Shown one piece after another: positions 1-13,200 of a stretch of 64,000 nucleotides of DNA. The stretch comes from Cristatella mucedo (lineage: Eukaryota; Bryozoa; Phylactolaemata; Cristatellidae): NCBI GenBank assembly GCA_009760855.2, contig WPIO01000003.1, positions 3,470,001-3,534,000 of the forward strand. The letters run 5' to 3'. The position numbers and the translations under genes were made by a program. Below the pieces are notes generated by a model that worked only from the letters and a program-made list of their open reading frames with translations, was not told the DNA's origin and searched no databases. Every line of letters starts with the position of its first letter. Position 1 is the stretch's first letter.

Positions 1-72
1 CTGCTTTGGACTCTGCAGTAACGATTGCACCAGAGCTTTAAGGAGGAAGTCGGGAGTATATTGCAGATATTA

Positions 73-78
73 TTTATT
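73..78 (-). terminator. Poly(A) signal AATAAA of the lipoprotein gene
   Basis: The minus strand reads GAATAAATAATATC, 90 bases after the stop codon at 168-170. It is the first canonical hexamer downstream, so the 3' UTR is likely about 110-120 nt. Confidence 0.65.
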
Positions 79-167
79 CGCTTCAAGCCGTGCTGTCCAC
101 ATGAGATTGCACACGTGCATGTGCAACAAGGTGGGCAGCGATCGCGAATCTGCTTAGTCGAATGCGA

Positions 168-1247
168 CTAGCATTGACTGCAGACGGTGCGTGGGCCTCT
201 GATGCCATCGGCCCTGCAAGTGCACACCTGGCAATCTCCAGGCTCGGCCGTGGAGGCGACCTTCAGCGCCAAAACCTTCTGGAAGTTTTTGGCAACCAGC
301 GGCTTCTCTTTCAGCATGCGTAGGTCGAAGTAGGAACCCTTCGACTGCAGAGCCAACGAGAAGCACTGGTTGCTCGGGAATCGCATAGAGTTGTACTGCG
401 TCTTGTCTCCCTTGAACGTCTTGGCATCTCGCATCGTGTACACAGCCGCGTGGTCTACACCTGAAGCGATCCAAAAATTGCAGCATGAAACTTCGCTGGG
501 CGAGCATTCATCGATAAAAGACGCCAATGGAAATAAAATCCGTGCATCCACTTTTTCAGCCATATTTGCCAATACACTGTTAACCGGCGAGTACCTACCA
601 AACAGCACACTCGTCTGGACTTTCTTCTCCTGGTTCACTAGGTCAAAGTTGTGCTCCATCACCGCATGGAATGTGATATCCATGGAGCGAAGCAGGTCGC
701 GGAGCTCAGTGTAATCCTCCTCTCCCTTTGAGCAGTTTGAACAACTCAAGAGCACTATGACCTTTGCAGCTCCTGCACGGAACCTGTAGCTAGCTGCGTA
801 GCGAATGGCAGACAGGGCGTCCTGCTCCGTGGGCTTGGCTACAACGACGATCATACCATTCCATGACCTACTGACATGCGCTAGGGGGAGCAGAAGCAGG
901 TTAAGACATGCCAGCTGATGCAAGCAGCACACCTGAGAACTGCAAAGAGTCAGCTCCCTGTCGGAAGCGGTCAGCTACAGTCATCGTCTGGCCATCAAAA
1001 GTCTGGATGTGCGGAAGCTCATGGACCCCTTCACCGCCGAATCCCACGATGCCGTAGCGGTTGTCTTTCATCCCTTTCTTGGAGAAGGCGTCCTCCATTT
1101 CGGACACAAGGAACTGCATCTTGCTGGGCAAATAGTCACCGCAGGCCTGCTCCTCGACGACAAAGATGACATCGGCTGTGCTCGGAGTGTTGATTATGCG
1201 AGCACTCTCGCCATTTCTCACCACCTTGTTCGGCATCATGCAACTCG
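168..1247 (-). CDS. Lipoprotein gene, C-terminal exons and stop
   Basis: Exons 933-1247 and 168-880, phases matching at both ends; stop codon TAG at 168-170. The sequence after the VWD domain begins ADVIFVVEEQACGDYL and continues KDNRYGIVGFGGEGVHELPH, then GMIVVVAKPTEQDALSAIRY and KVIVLLSCSNC. This alternates hydrophobic strands and helices like a von Willebrand A-type fold, as in the C-terminal region of apolipophorins. The protein ends in a cysteine cluster (CQVCTC, CSQC), probably disulphide bonded. The VWA likeness is a pattern judgement. Confidence 0.88.
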
Positions 1248-4200
1248 CTGAAATAAATGGTCGAATGGTCAAGCACTTACTCACTAACTCTAGAGCGTAT
1301 TAAATAGGTTGCATTTAATCCAACTTACTGCACTCCGAAGGAGCGTAAATTTGCACGCCTTCCCGGCCGCAAATTTCCTTGTACAGCTGAATAGCCGCAC
1401 AATGTGGGTTGCGCTTGTTCTGGGCAGCAGCATCGGCACACATGTGAGTGTACATGCTTGGATCGATCACACTGAAGCAAGGACTCAGGGGAGAGTTTGA
1501 AGATTCAAACGTAGAGCTGCAGATCGTCGGTACGTTCACAATGGCAGATGCTGTGTTCACGTTTTGGCAGCTGCTGCTCAGCTTCCATGAGTTGGTGAAA
1601 TCGAGCACATCAGAAACATTCCTGTTGTCACTCGTCATGAAGTCGTCAGAGCCCTCGTTGTTATATGTGCCCAGAAGACCGGCAGTCTTTGCGAAATACC
1701 AGCCACTCATGTGAACAGTGCAGTAGCCTGCACTCCAGTGGCAGGTGACGGCCACACCACGAGCATTGACTAGTTTTTCACCTTCAGCGACGAAATTATT
1801 AAAATCAATATTAATGGGAACGCTAACATTAGCATTGCACAAATCATGAGCACTTATATTGCAACGTGACAAGACTAATTACGAGCAGCAAGACATACAA
1901 CTTACTTTCTCATCTTCCTTCGTGACCGTCATGTTGGCTCGTTCTATAGGCAACTCAACTTTCCCTCCTTCCACTCTCACACTTCCGTCTGCCATCAGAT
2001 CGATGGTCTTTCCACTATCGACGGCAGAAAGTGAGAAAGCACCTTGGCTATCATACTTAATGGTGAGAGAGAAGTCTCCGTCCTCGAAGTCACGGGCAAG
2101 CAAGTAGCTGCAGCTTCCAATGAAGTCGTAGTGTCGGCGATCGAACGTCTGGATGTGTTGGCCAGATATAGTGGCATAAGCTACAATGATGACAGAAGCC
2201 ATCTATCAAACCGAGCTCTACGCACCGGAGCCACACACTGCTAGTTGTAGGAACTTGTAAATTGGGAGCTATGATGCTGTTCCTCTCAACTTACCTTCGT
2301 AGGGTGGCAGCATTTCGGACAGGCTAGGTACGTGGAGGCTAACAGCCGGCATCTTCAGCTCTGGCATGTAAGAACTGACTACAGCAATAGCTTTGTTCAC
2401 ACGGCTGCGTACAGCGAGCTTGACATCGTCGGCGTTCATGCCCGTCTGTACACTGGGGATGCGGAGATCAAACTGATAGCTGCCTGTGGCTGAATCGTAG
2501 CTGAACAATTTAGAAACAGCCACAGTTTCGTCGATGCTTGAAGCCATGATGGTGTTCAGGTACTCGCGGGCAAGCTCCTTGGCATGTGCAACGAACTGGC
2601 CAACATGGCTTTCGATATTGAGGTTCGTGTAGATGCTCTTGATCTATAGCAAGCGTTCATGCAGGCACGTTAGCTCAGACCAAACGAGCCAAAGATGAAC
2701 ATATTCTCCGCTGTATCCACACAAGCAGAATGCTTACCCGATCAAGTCCTGCTCCTCCAAATTCGGCAAACGTCTCTCTGTCAAGAATGCCCTCGAGGTA
2801 ACCTGCAGTCCTGGCATTGACAATGTCGTATGCACCTCCGAACACTCTGGTAGCCTGCTCTCGCTGAACGGCTATGCGAGAACTGATTGCAGCAGTCACG
2901 TCGCTTACGCGGCTGGCTGCAGCATCGCCATACGTATTAAACGTGGTCATCGCACGAGTGTGAAAGTCTCGAACAAATTCCATTGACTGGTGCTTGGATG
3001 CCTCACTGCCAGCATAAGTTATGAAGTTCTTCAGCACTTTTCCCAATCTGGTCGCCTTCTCGGAAACAGCGAGTGATTTTTCTAAAAAAGTGAAAAGAAG
3101 TTTTGATTCTGGTTGAACTAAGCATGTGGAGATTTATGCTTATTGCTCATTGGCTGCGAAAGGGACCACTTAAGTAGATTACCGATGAACTGACTTCCAA
3201 CCGCATCGGCCACTTCAGACAAAAGCTGTTCGATGTCTACCAATTCTGATTGAATTTGTTGCCAATATCCACTGACTTGGGCACTGACGGAGACCATTAT
3301 AGGAGCCACTTGCGAGGAGTACATAGCAGTCACGGCCTTTGCCATGTTGTCGTACTTTTCTCTCAGCATCATCACCTTGCCCTGGACTTTTGCTGCATTT
3401 TGGCTGACCGACTTGCCAATAGTACGCATGTACAGAGCATCGTTTTCATAAAGCTCGTTTATGCGGCTAGTTGTAGTTGCTGCATCACGTTGAATCAGCT
3501 CCATTTCTCTTTGGCTGTAGTCGACAACAGCTTTCAGCTCGGCATCTCTCGATGATTTTCGGCTGTTAAACTCCGTCGACATACCTTCTGCCATGGTCTT
3601 CACGCTCTCTTTTAAGTACCGTCTTATCTTTTCGACCTTACTCTACAAACAACGGATATCATCGTATGTCATCTAAGACGATTTCATTTATTCTACAAAT
3701 AACGGATATCATCGTATGTCATCTAAGACGATTTCATTTATTCTACAAATAACGGATATCATCGTATGTCATCTAAGACAATTTCATTTATAAGTTCTCA
3801 CCCTTGCCTACAAGTCGTATTGGAATGGGCAGTGGAAAAAAGGTGCTGTATGCAATCGCTGCTCAGCGATTTTGTTATCTCCAAAGTAATTACCTTGACG
3901 GCAACGTAATTCTCTGGGTTCCAATACAGACGCCCACTGACAACGTTGTCAGGATTCAGAGAAAAGGCAGCAACGCCGTCCTCGTGGCGTACACCGTTCT
4001 CCAGGTGCGACATTTCGATGCTATACGCTGTGGAGTTGAACCTTCCTGCAGATAGCGCCAGCTGGCTAGCCTCATAGTCCACCTTCATCGATGCTGTCAG
4101 TGCCTTTTCGTTCAGATCGACCGTGGCAGTGATCGGCGAACCACTGCCGCTAATTCCTGTTAAGACGACAGTGTATGCCATTCCGTCTCCGGCAGATCGG

Positions 4201-7200
4201 TTCATCAGCTCTCCTGTTGCCGTCATGGTGCCTCGAGGTGAAGTTGCCTACAAATCAGAATGAGCAGCTACTACTAGTGCAAGCATTGAAACCATCCCAA
4301 CTGAACTCAAATAGCAGCTAAATGGCAATAATACCCACCTTCACGTTAGCAACCTTCGCATTGACATCCAAGGAACCCGTCAGCTCAAACACGTTGTTGT
4401 TCCCATCCGAAGTCATGTATACAAGCTTGCTGCCTGCAGCATACATTTCCTTGGAAGCTCTCAAATTTCCGATAACGTCAATGTTAATATTGTTGTACGG
4501 TTGAGTTAGAACGAATGCAGCTTCTTCCGTTGTCAGTCTTGCACTCAGCACAATCCTCTTTTGCTCGTCCTGTGAGTAGTCTATGGTCTTCTTGAAAGAT
4601 CCAATCACGCCATCAGCATTATAGACGATTTCGTCGATGACACGTATATCCTAAACGGAGCACAAGCTATTTTCAGTGATGAACCCTCAAGAACACAGCA
4701 GCTAATACACGGTCGTGTAACGGCTTTCCAAGCTTTAAGGTAAAACAATCGTTCTACCTTGGTCAGAGCAGGATGGTGAAAGGTTGTCTCCATCCACAAC
4801 TTGTTGCTCTCCCAGCGAATGACGTGTTCACCACCGACTTTTTTGCTCACATCACGGTCAGCATCCCACGAAATATATGTTGTGAGACCCAGCATTTTCG
4901 TCGCGTCCAGCTCGGTTGCACTTTCGAGCAAAATGGATCTAAGGGGGGTGATGATCTTTACGTTCGCTACAACAGGCTTTCCTGCCAACTTGGAAAATTT
5001 GGCCTCGTAACCAAACACTGTGTTGGATACATCTACAATCAGACATTGAGGCATTCTTAATCCCCTCAAAGTCCTCTCTAGAACAATGTGCTTCGCATCT
5101 GAGCACCCCGGCTGCCGAGGCCAGGCGCTTGCTGGAATAAATTAGCATGCATAATCGAGTTCTCACCAAGCTTCAGCTTGTGTGACGTTTCCATCCTCTG
5201 CCAGTCAAGCTCACTCGTTAGTGCATAAGAGCTAGCACCAAAGATTATTCGAGCCTCGGTTTTCTCCTGAAGGATCTGGCTGTTCATGGTTCCTGCTCGT
5301 GAGAAATCGATGCGAATAATGCTGTCATCTCGTGCCGTATTCCAGTTAGCAATGATTTCGGCAGCTTGTCTCTTTGTGTTGACGTTGAATTTCATTTCGT
5401 ATTTCATCGGCCAAGGATCCCTGATTACTGCAACTATGCCACTGTTGCCCCACTCTGCATTCAGTTGAACAAGCTGCTGGATGGTGCCATCGGGCTTAGT
5501 CACAAAGCAGTGCACTACTGCATCGCCTGTTAACGCACAAGCAAGGCAGTGGAAGTCTTACAAACTCTCAAGGCACAGCAGTCACCCACTGGGTGTGTCG
5601 GTTTTAATGCGAGCGCCGAGTCGCCATGCTTACCTGGGACAAACTGGTTGCTCTTGATGCTGAATTCGAGCTTCAGATCAACGGCATGGCCAAGTGAGCG
5701 TGGCGTCTGCAGGTGAAGCTTGAAATCGCGTACAACTCCGCTGCCGATGTTCTTGTACAGAGCACGAACTTCGTAGGACTTGCTCGAGCCGTGGGCATCG
5801 TAGGTCGTCACGATCAACACAGGCACACGCTCGCTATCGGCATTAATGGCATTGACCAGTTCAATGGATGCTCCTGCAGCCTGTCCATTTCTCACTTCCA
5901 TCCTGCCTTCGAAGGGCTTGATGTTAGCATTGACGTTGACACCGAAGACGGAGCTGGTCCACTGAGCTTCCTGCGAGCCGTTGGCAAGCAACAGCTTCCC
6001 ATTCCAGGATATCGGCTTACGTTCATCGACAGTGACTTCTCCCATAGTGGCTAGTGCCGAGCCGGACCTAGGGTACGAAGTATAATGTATATCTGATCAT
6101 ATCGTGCACGTTTGAAAGATTATCGCATGAAATGGGCTATGGAAGAAAGTTTGAAGGTCAATTCAGAGAGCCTACCTGCTGAATGATCCTTCGTATGCCA
6201 GAGTCTTCAGACCGGTGTAGGTGAGGTGGGACACAACTGAGGCACCATTAACACTAAGCCGAGCTACCAGGTTTCTGACCATTTCGAACGGCGTAGTAAG
6301 CGTTACCTCAGCGCTGCCCTGCTCTTGCAAGCTGACCGTTGCAGCAACTGATTCTTTCGCGTTGCTAAAGTAGAAACAGTGCAGGCGCATGTGCAATGTG
6401 ATCGGCAAGCAACTAGCAGCTACATTCGGCTCGAAGCAATCATGGACAGCCAAGACGGCAATAAGCGTACCTGTAAGGAAACTCGGCCTTTACCGAGGCC
6501 TGTGATCCGCTAGCAGCCAGCTCGTACACAAAGCCGTTTATGGTTGCCTTTACTGCCAAGGGTCTGGCAGTCCATGAAAGCTTGGCGTCCATTGCGGGCA
6601 TGTAGCTGCTTCGGCACACGAAACTGGCAGAGAAGCGGCTCAAGTCTCCGGCGGCAGTGAACGTCTTGCTTGTCGTATACGTTCGTCCATCGTAAGTTAG
6701 GCTGCACGAGTGCTGCACATGCAGGCCATCAACCTGGAATTTTAGCTGGCTGCTCGATGTGAACTGCAAGAAATAGAGGCGTTGGTATATCGACTGCTAT
6801 GCAATGCAATCATGCAGCGTTCAGTCGTTGTACCGCATGGATAGTCACTCGCTCGCTAAAGACAAGCACGGCCTACCTGAAGGATGCTGGACGTGAACGT
6901 CGTCTCCTCAGTCCAGTCGTCAGCACGAGACCCGGTGTACTTCAGACTGTATCCGAAGTTAACTGGAGGAAATGGGCTGTCAAGCGTCAGCGATACGAGT
7001 CTGCTCGCCCTGTGGTTCCTGTGTAGTTGAGCGATACGACTTTGCCTCGCGAGTACTCTAGTTCCACGCTGCTTTTCAATTCGGCAGCTTCTCCTTGCAG
7101 CTGGTTGTCAAACTTAACACGAAGGTACTGAGAAAATGCTGGAATGTCCATTGTGACCTCGCCTAAAAGTTCAGTTTAAAGGGTTATTTGGGCAATGTCT

Positions 7201-10200
7201 TTGAGAAGGTAAGACAACACAAGGTGTGTGCTGTTTGAGGATTACCGTTATGATTCCTGACGCTCGAAAGGTTCCAGCTAGCTGTCATGCTGGCCAAGTT
7301 GATTCCGTTCAAGTCCAGTCTCAAGACCTTTGTGCTAGCAGAACTGACTGTCAGCTGCAGGTTTCGGATGGGCTGCCATGGGCTGCTGAGAAGCAGACTA
7401 GCACTGCCAGCCGGGCGATCGTAGGAGATGCTTGCTGTCAGCTTTTCGGCCATGGTATTAGTCTGAAAAGACAAGCTCTATAACTCTGACTCCTACGTAT
7501 GCAGTCGCCGAAGCTATAGGCAGTTACCAAATCCTAACGACCAAACATTCAGCAGAGCCGGATGCCCTGTGCGGTCTGCAGCATTATCCTGTTTACCATA
7601 AACTCGAAGCGGCTGTTCAGGGTGTCTGGAAGGTGAGCCACGTGAGTAAATTCGGCGTGCACTGTGCTCATAGCAGCAAAGGGGGTCGAGATGTCGAGCG
7701 TGGCCTCGCGACTGTTGCTGTCATGCCTGTACGATGCCGACACACCGACGCGCTTGTCTCCAGCCCACGACAGTGTCGCATAGGGTCGAATGATGCCGTT
7801 GGCTTTTTTGCAGCTGACTTGCATCCTAATGCTTCTGAGCCTTTCCACGGGGCTGCTAAACTCCAGAGATCCGTCAAAGTCGTCCTTGGCGTTCGCCTTG
7901 AAAGATCCTATAAAGATCGCAGCAGCCTCATTGTCTCACTGTTCCAATATGGAATGCAGTGGGCTTTCGTGTGCATTCGCTGAGTCGCATTCAGCTGTGT
8001 TCATGCACACTCACCTTCCAGTTTCGACTCTTGGCCGTTGTACACAGCAGTTGCGGTCAGCGTGCTCTCAGCTGGTGTCATCTGCGCCATGACGCCGGCT
8101 GACGCCGACCTCAGAACCTCGAATGGCGACTTGACCTCGGCGTTAGCACGCAGGCCTCCGCGTCGGCTGAACTGGGCAGAAAACTCGGCCACCGACTCGG
8201 GTCTAAGCCGTGCACTTGTGCCGATGGTGAACTCTCGTGAGTCTCCGGTAAGCTTGAAAGCAAATTTCGCATCGCTAGCTTGTTCAAACGGAGTCTTCAG
8301 GCTGACGTCGATGTCGACGCCTCTTGCCGTAGTGGAAACCTGAAAGACATGCAAACGACAGGCCGTGTATGACAGTTGCTACAATATGTGTGCGCATCGC
8401 AGCAGCAGCTCAATCGGCACAAGCCGCAGCCTCAAGCGCCTGCGGGGCCACGAGAGTCGTCCCGGTTAGCTCACCGTCGACGTCCAGCTCAGCTTGCTGC
8501 TAGGCATGCTGTCACGCTGCACTGAGACAGCCGACTTGAACTGGCTGCGCACGCGGCCGTGGCTGGCCTGGAAACGGGCCGTGTCCTTCGTGCCGTTCCA
8601 TTCGTAGCTCACAACGAGGCTGCCACTCTGCATGCCCTGGTTGCTTGGCTGCCGAGCAGCGGTCACGCTCAGCTTTGCTGCGGTCTGAGCTGCATCGACG
8701 TCGGCTGCTACGGTGGTCTCATCGACTGACGAGCGATAGGAGAGTTCGACTTTCTGCTGTCTTGACAGGAGCTTGGAGCTCATCTCCACGATAGCCCGTT
8801 TCGCCGAGGCCTCGTTCTCAACAACAAAGCTGCCACGTGACAGAGTGCTGGGGCTTCCCAGCTGGCCCTAGAAAGATCGGAGCTGATTAATGACGGTTCA
8901 CCTGAACACCGATAGGCTGCAGACAAAGCTTAAGCAGCATCGAGGCTCAATGAGGCACAAGGGGTGAACTTACCTCTAGGCTCAAAGCGAAACGGCTGTC
9001 AGTGAGGCTGGCGTTGGTTTCAAGCTTGTTCTCCTCGTACGATGCAAAGGGTGTTGCTATGGCTATGCTTGCCTGAACACTTGCGGCACTCCTGCTGCCA
9101 CTGACGGTGACTCGGTATATGTCTCCATTTGAAGTGACCTCAACATGACCGGATACGGTGCCAGCAGAGCGAGCAGAGCTCGACACGATCTTGTACATGT
9201 TTCTGTTCCACGATAGCTCAACCGTGTTGTCAAAAGATGACTCCGTCAGCCTTGCATTCATTGATACGGTCATCGTTCTCAGTCCGAAAGGCGTGGTGAG
9301 CGTGGCAAGATATTTGTATTCCATTCCACCAGCATATAGGAGAGTAGCGGTAATTGTCTTTCCTGGTGCAAAGTCCAGTGCTGCACGACAGTTGAATCCG
9401 GACAAAGCATCACCACTGTGACTGAACTCTGCCTTGATATCTTCGAAATGTCTAAACGGGCTGCTGAGCGTAAGCTTTCCAGAAACGTCTCTTGCTAGGT
9501 TGAACTGAGCCGCCAGCTTGATAGCATCGTTTTGCGACCACCCAAGTGAAGCTTCTGATTGAAACGACCGGAGGCTACCCATATGGTTGAGCGATGCATC
9601 GATATTTTGGACCGGGCTAGCAAAGCGTGCGGAGGCCCTGACACCGGAACTGCGATCAACGGATGTTGTTAGTGACATTTTCTTACCAGCGGCCCACGAG
9701 AATTCGGCCGAGTTTGAGAAGGCTCCAGTCAGTTGTCCAGTATGCGATGCAGTAAACGACAAATCTTTCACCGCATTGAAAGGGCTTCTGAACGTAGCGA
9801 CCATGCTCACCGAAGGTGCCATCACGAACCTGGAGCTGACAGCGATCTTCTTGTCTGCAGACCAAGACAGTTCGGCCTTGTTTGAGAAGTTCTGCAAAGT
9901 GCCACTGTGTTCGGCTGATGCGTCGATGTTAGCAAAAGGGCTCTTGAAGGTGGCAGTCACACTCACAGCAGGCAGCCCTTGGAACGTGATGCGACCCGAA
10001 ACGGTTTGTTGCTGCAGCTTCAGGCTGGCATCGGTGTCAATCCCGTTTCCGACATTCTTGTGGTTAAAAACAGCTTCGACACTTTTCACTGCTTCGAATG
10101 GACTAGTGAACTTAGCATTGACGGAAATCGTAGAGCGGGTGTCAAAGTCCAACGCAGCTGTAATGCGTTTGCTGCTTGCCCAGCCCATCTCAGCCTTGCT

Positions 10201-13200
10201 CTGGAAGAATCTCATGCCTCCCTCGTGACTGAACGATGCATCGATGTTCTGGAATGGGCTGGCAAAGCGAGTGCTTGCTGTAACACCAGAAGTGCGATCA
10301 ACGGATGTTGTCAGTAACATTTTCTTACCGGCGGCCCACGAGAATTCAGCCGAGTTCGAGAAGGCTCCAGTCAGTTGTCCAGTGTGCAATGCAGTAAACG
10401 ACAAATCTTTCACTGCATTGAAAGGGCTGCTGAACGTAGCGACCATGCTCACCGAAGGTGCCGTCGCGAACCTGGAGCTGACAGCGATCTTCTTGTCTGC
10501 AGACCAAGACAGTTCGGCCTTGTTTGAGAAGTTCTGCAAAGTGCCACTGTGTTCGGCTGATGCGTCGATGTTAGCAAAAGGGCTCTTGAAGGTGGCAGTC
10601 ACACTCACAGCAGGCAGCCCTTGGAACGTGATGCGACCCGAAACGGTTTGTTGCTGCAGCTTCAGGCTGGCATCGGTGTCAATCCCGTTTCCGACATTCT
10701 TGTGGTTAAAAACAGCTTCGACACTTTTCACTGCTTCGAATGGACTAGTGAACTTAGCATTGACGGAAATCGTAGAGCGGGTGTCAAAGTCCAACGCAGC
10801 TGTAATGCGTTTGCTGCTTGCCCAGCCCATCTCAGCCTTGCTCTGGAAGAATCTCATGCCTCCCTCGTGACTGAACGATGCATCGATGTTCTGGAATGGG
10901 CTGGCAAAGCGAGTGCTTGCTGTAACACCAGAAGTGCGATCAACGGATGTTGTCAGTAACATTTCCTTACCGGCGGCCCACGAGAATTCAGCCGAGTTCG
11001 AGAAGGCTCCAGTCAGTTGTCCAGTGTGCAATGCAGTAAACGACAAATCTTTCACTGCATTGAAAGGGCTGCTGAACGTAGCGACCATGCTCACCGAAGG
11101 TGCCGTCGCGAACCTGGAGCTGACAGCGATCTTCTTGTCTGCAGACCAAGACAGTTCGGCCTTGTTTGAGAAGTTCTGCAAAGTGCCACTGTGTTCGGCT
11201 GATGCGTCGATGTTAGCAAAAGGGCTCTTGAAGGTGGCAGTCACACTCACAGCAGGCAGCCCTTGGAACGTGATGCGACCCGAAACGGTTTGTTGCTGCA
11301 GCTTCAGGCTGGCATCGGTGTCAATCCCGTTTCCGACATTCTTGTGGTTAAAAACAGCTTCGACACTTTTCACTGCTTCGAATGGACTAGTGAACTTAGC
11401 ATTGACGGAAATCGTAGAGCGGGTGTCAAAGTCCAACGCAGCTGTAATGCGTTTGCTGCTTGCCCAGCCCATCTCAGCCTTGCTCTGGAAGAATCTCGTG
11501 CCTCCCTCGTGACTGAACGATGCATCGATGTTCTGGAATGGGCTGGCAAAGCGAGTGCTTGCTGTAACACCAGAAGTGCGATCAACGGATGTTGTCAGTG
11601 ACATTTTCTTACCGGCGGCCCACGAGAATTCAGCCGAGTTCGAGAAGGCTCCAGTCAGTTGTCCAGTGTGCGATGCAGTAAACGACAAATCTTTCACTGC
11701 ATTGAAAGGGCTGCTGAACGTAGCGACCATGCTCACCGAAGGTGCCGTCGCGAACCTGGAACTGACAGCGATCTTCTTGTCTGCAGACCAAGACAGTTCG
11801 GCCTTGTTTGAGAAGTTCTGCAAAGTGCCTTGGTGGCTGAATGACACTTCCGCCGTTGTTAGAGAGGCAAATGAGCTAGCAAAGATTGCCTTTCCAGCTA
11901 TTTCCATACCATTTTGGAATTCGATGGCTCCCACGATTTTCTTATCATTGGACCACGTAAGGCCAGCTCTTGATTTGAACGATTGAAGGTCTCCGTTGTG
12001 CATTACACTTAAATCTGCATTTTGGAAAGGACTGGTAAACTTGCTTGTGACAGCGACACCTGAGTTGAGATCGATGATGGTATCCAGGCTTGCTCTCTTG
12101 CTCTCTGCCCATGAAAGTTCACCGTTGGTCATAAACTTGCGTGCAATGTTCTTGTGCTGCGCTGAAGCGCTCAGGCTCTCAAGTCCCCCGAACGGGCTTC
12201 TCAAACTCGCTGAAAAGACAACATCGGAAGTCTTGGTGAATGTAGATGAGAACATCACTCGTTTGTCGCTGGCCCAGCTCACTTCAGCGCCGTTCGCGAA
12301 ATTGCTCCAGCCTCCGTTGTGGTGTGCTGTAGCCTTCACACTTGTCCATGGACTCTGCATGGTGACATTAACGCTGAGGTTAGGAAGGTTAGCAAAAGTA
12401 ATGCGAGTAGCAACCCTTTCGGTATTCGCCCAAGTTGTCGATGACTCCGCCTCAAAACCTCCTTCCTTGTTAGTGTAGCTGAAAGAAGCCTCGACATTTC
12501 TCAGCCTCTCAAAAGGGCTGCTCAGTGTAGCCTCAGCAGTCAAGCTCGCACCATTGCTGAACTTGATGGAAGCCTCTACCTTCTTGTCAGAGGCCCAACT
12601 GAGGCCAGCATTGCTGTTGAATGATCGCAGGTTTCCAGAATGATTTAGGAATGCATCCAAGCCGATGGACGGATGAGCGAACCTTGCTGTGGCAGTCAAG
12701 CCAGCGGTTCGTTCAACTCTGGTGTCGATGCTCATCTTCTTATCGGCTGCCCACGACAGTTCGGCATAGTCGTTGAACGTGGTCGAGGTGTCTTGCCTGT
12801 GGCTTGCCCTCAAACTCAGGTCTTCGACGTGCTTGAATGGGCTGCTGAAAGTCACTGACAATGTCACATCGTTTGCCGCTGAGAAGCTCGACGTAAAAGC
12901 GATCTTTTCGTCGTTGCCCCACCGGATTTCAGCGTTGTTATCGAACTGCTTGAGAGTGCCACCATTGTGCGTAACCTTGACGCTCACTACAGGGCTGGAC
13001 AGCTCCAGTTCGCCCGAGACCGCAGAGCTCGCATCAAACCGTGAGTTGAACGACACTTCTTTGTTGTTTGCCCAATTAAGTCTACCTCTGTTATTAAATT
13101 GTCTTGCATTGCCACTGTGATCGAAAATCAGGTTGATGCTTCTTAAGGCCTCCACCGTGCTTGTGAGTCCGACTTTACCGCTAATGCTATCGGCAGAGCT

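Noticed and set aside
3643-3792. CRISPR-like array
   Set aside because: The units are contiguous 50-bp duplications with no unique spacers, in a eukaryotic intron.
9158-12858. Long plus-strand open frames repeated every 642 bp opposite the giant exon
   Set aside because: They are antisense mirror frames of the minus-strand repeats; length and repetition follow from the coding strand. No splice or start context supports them.
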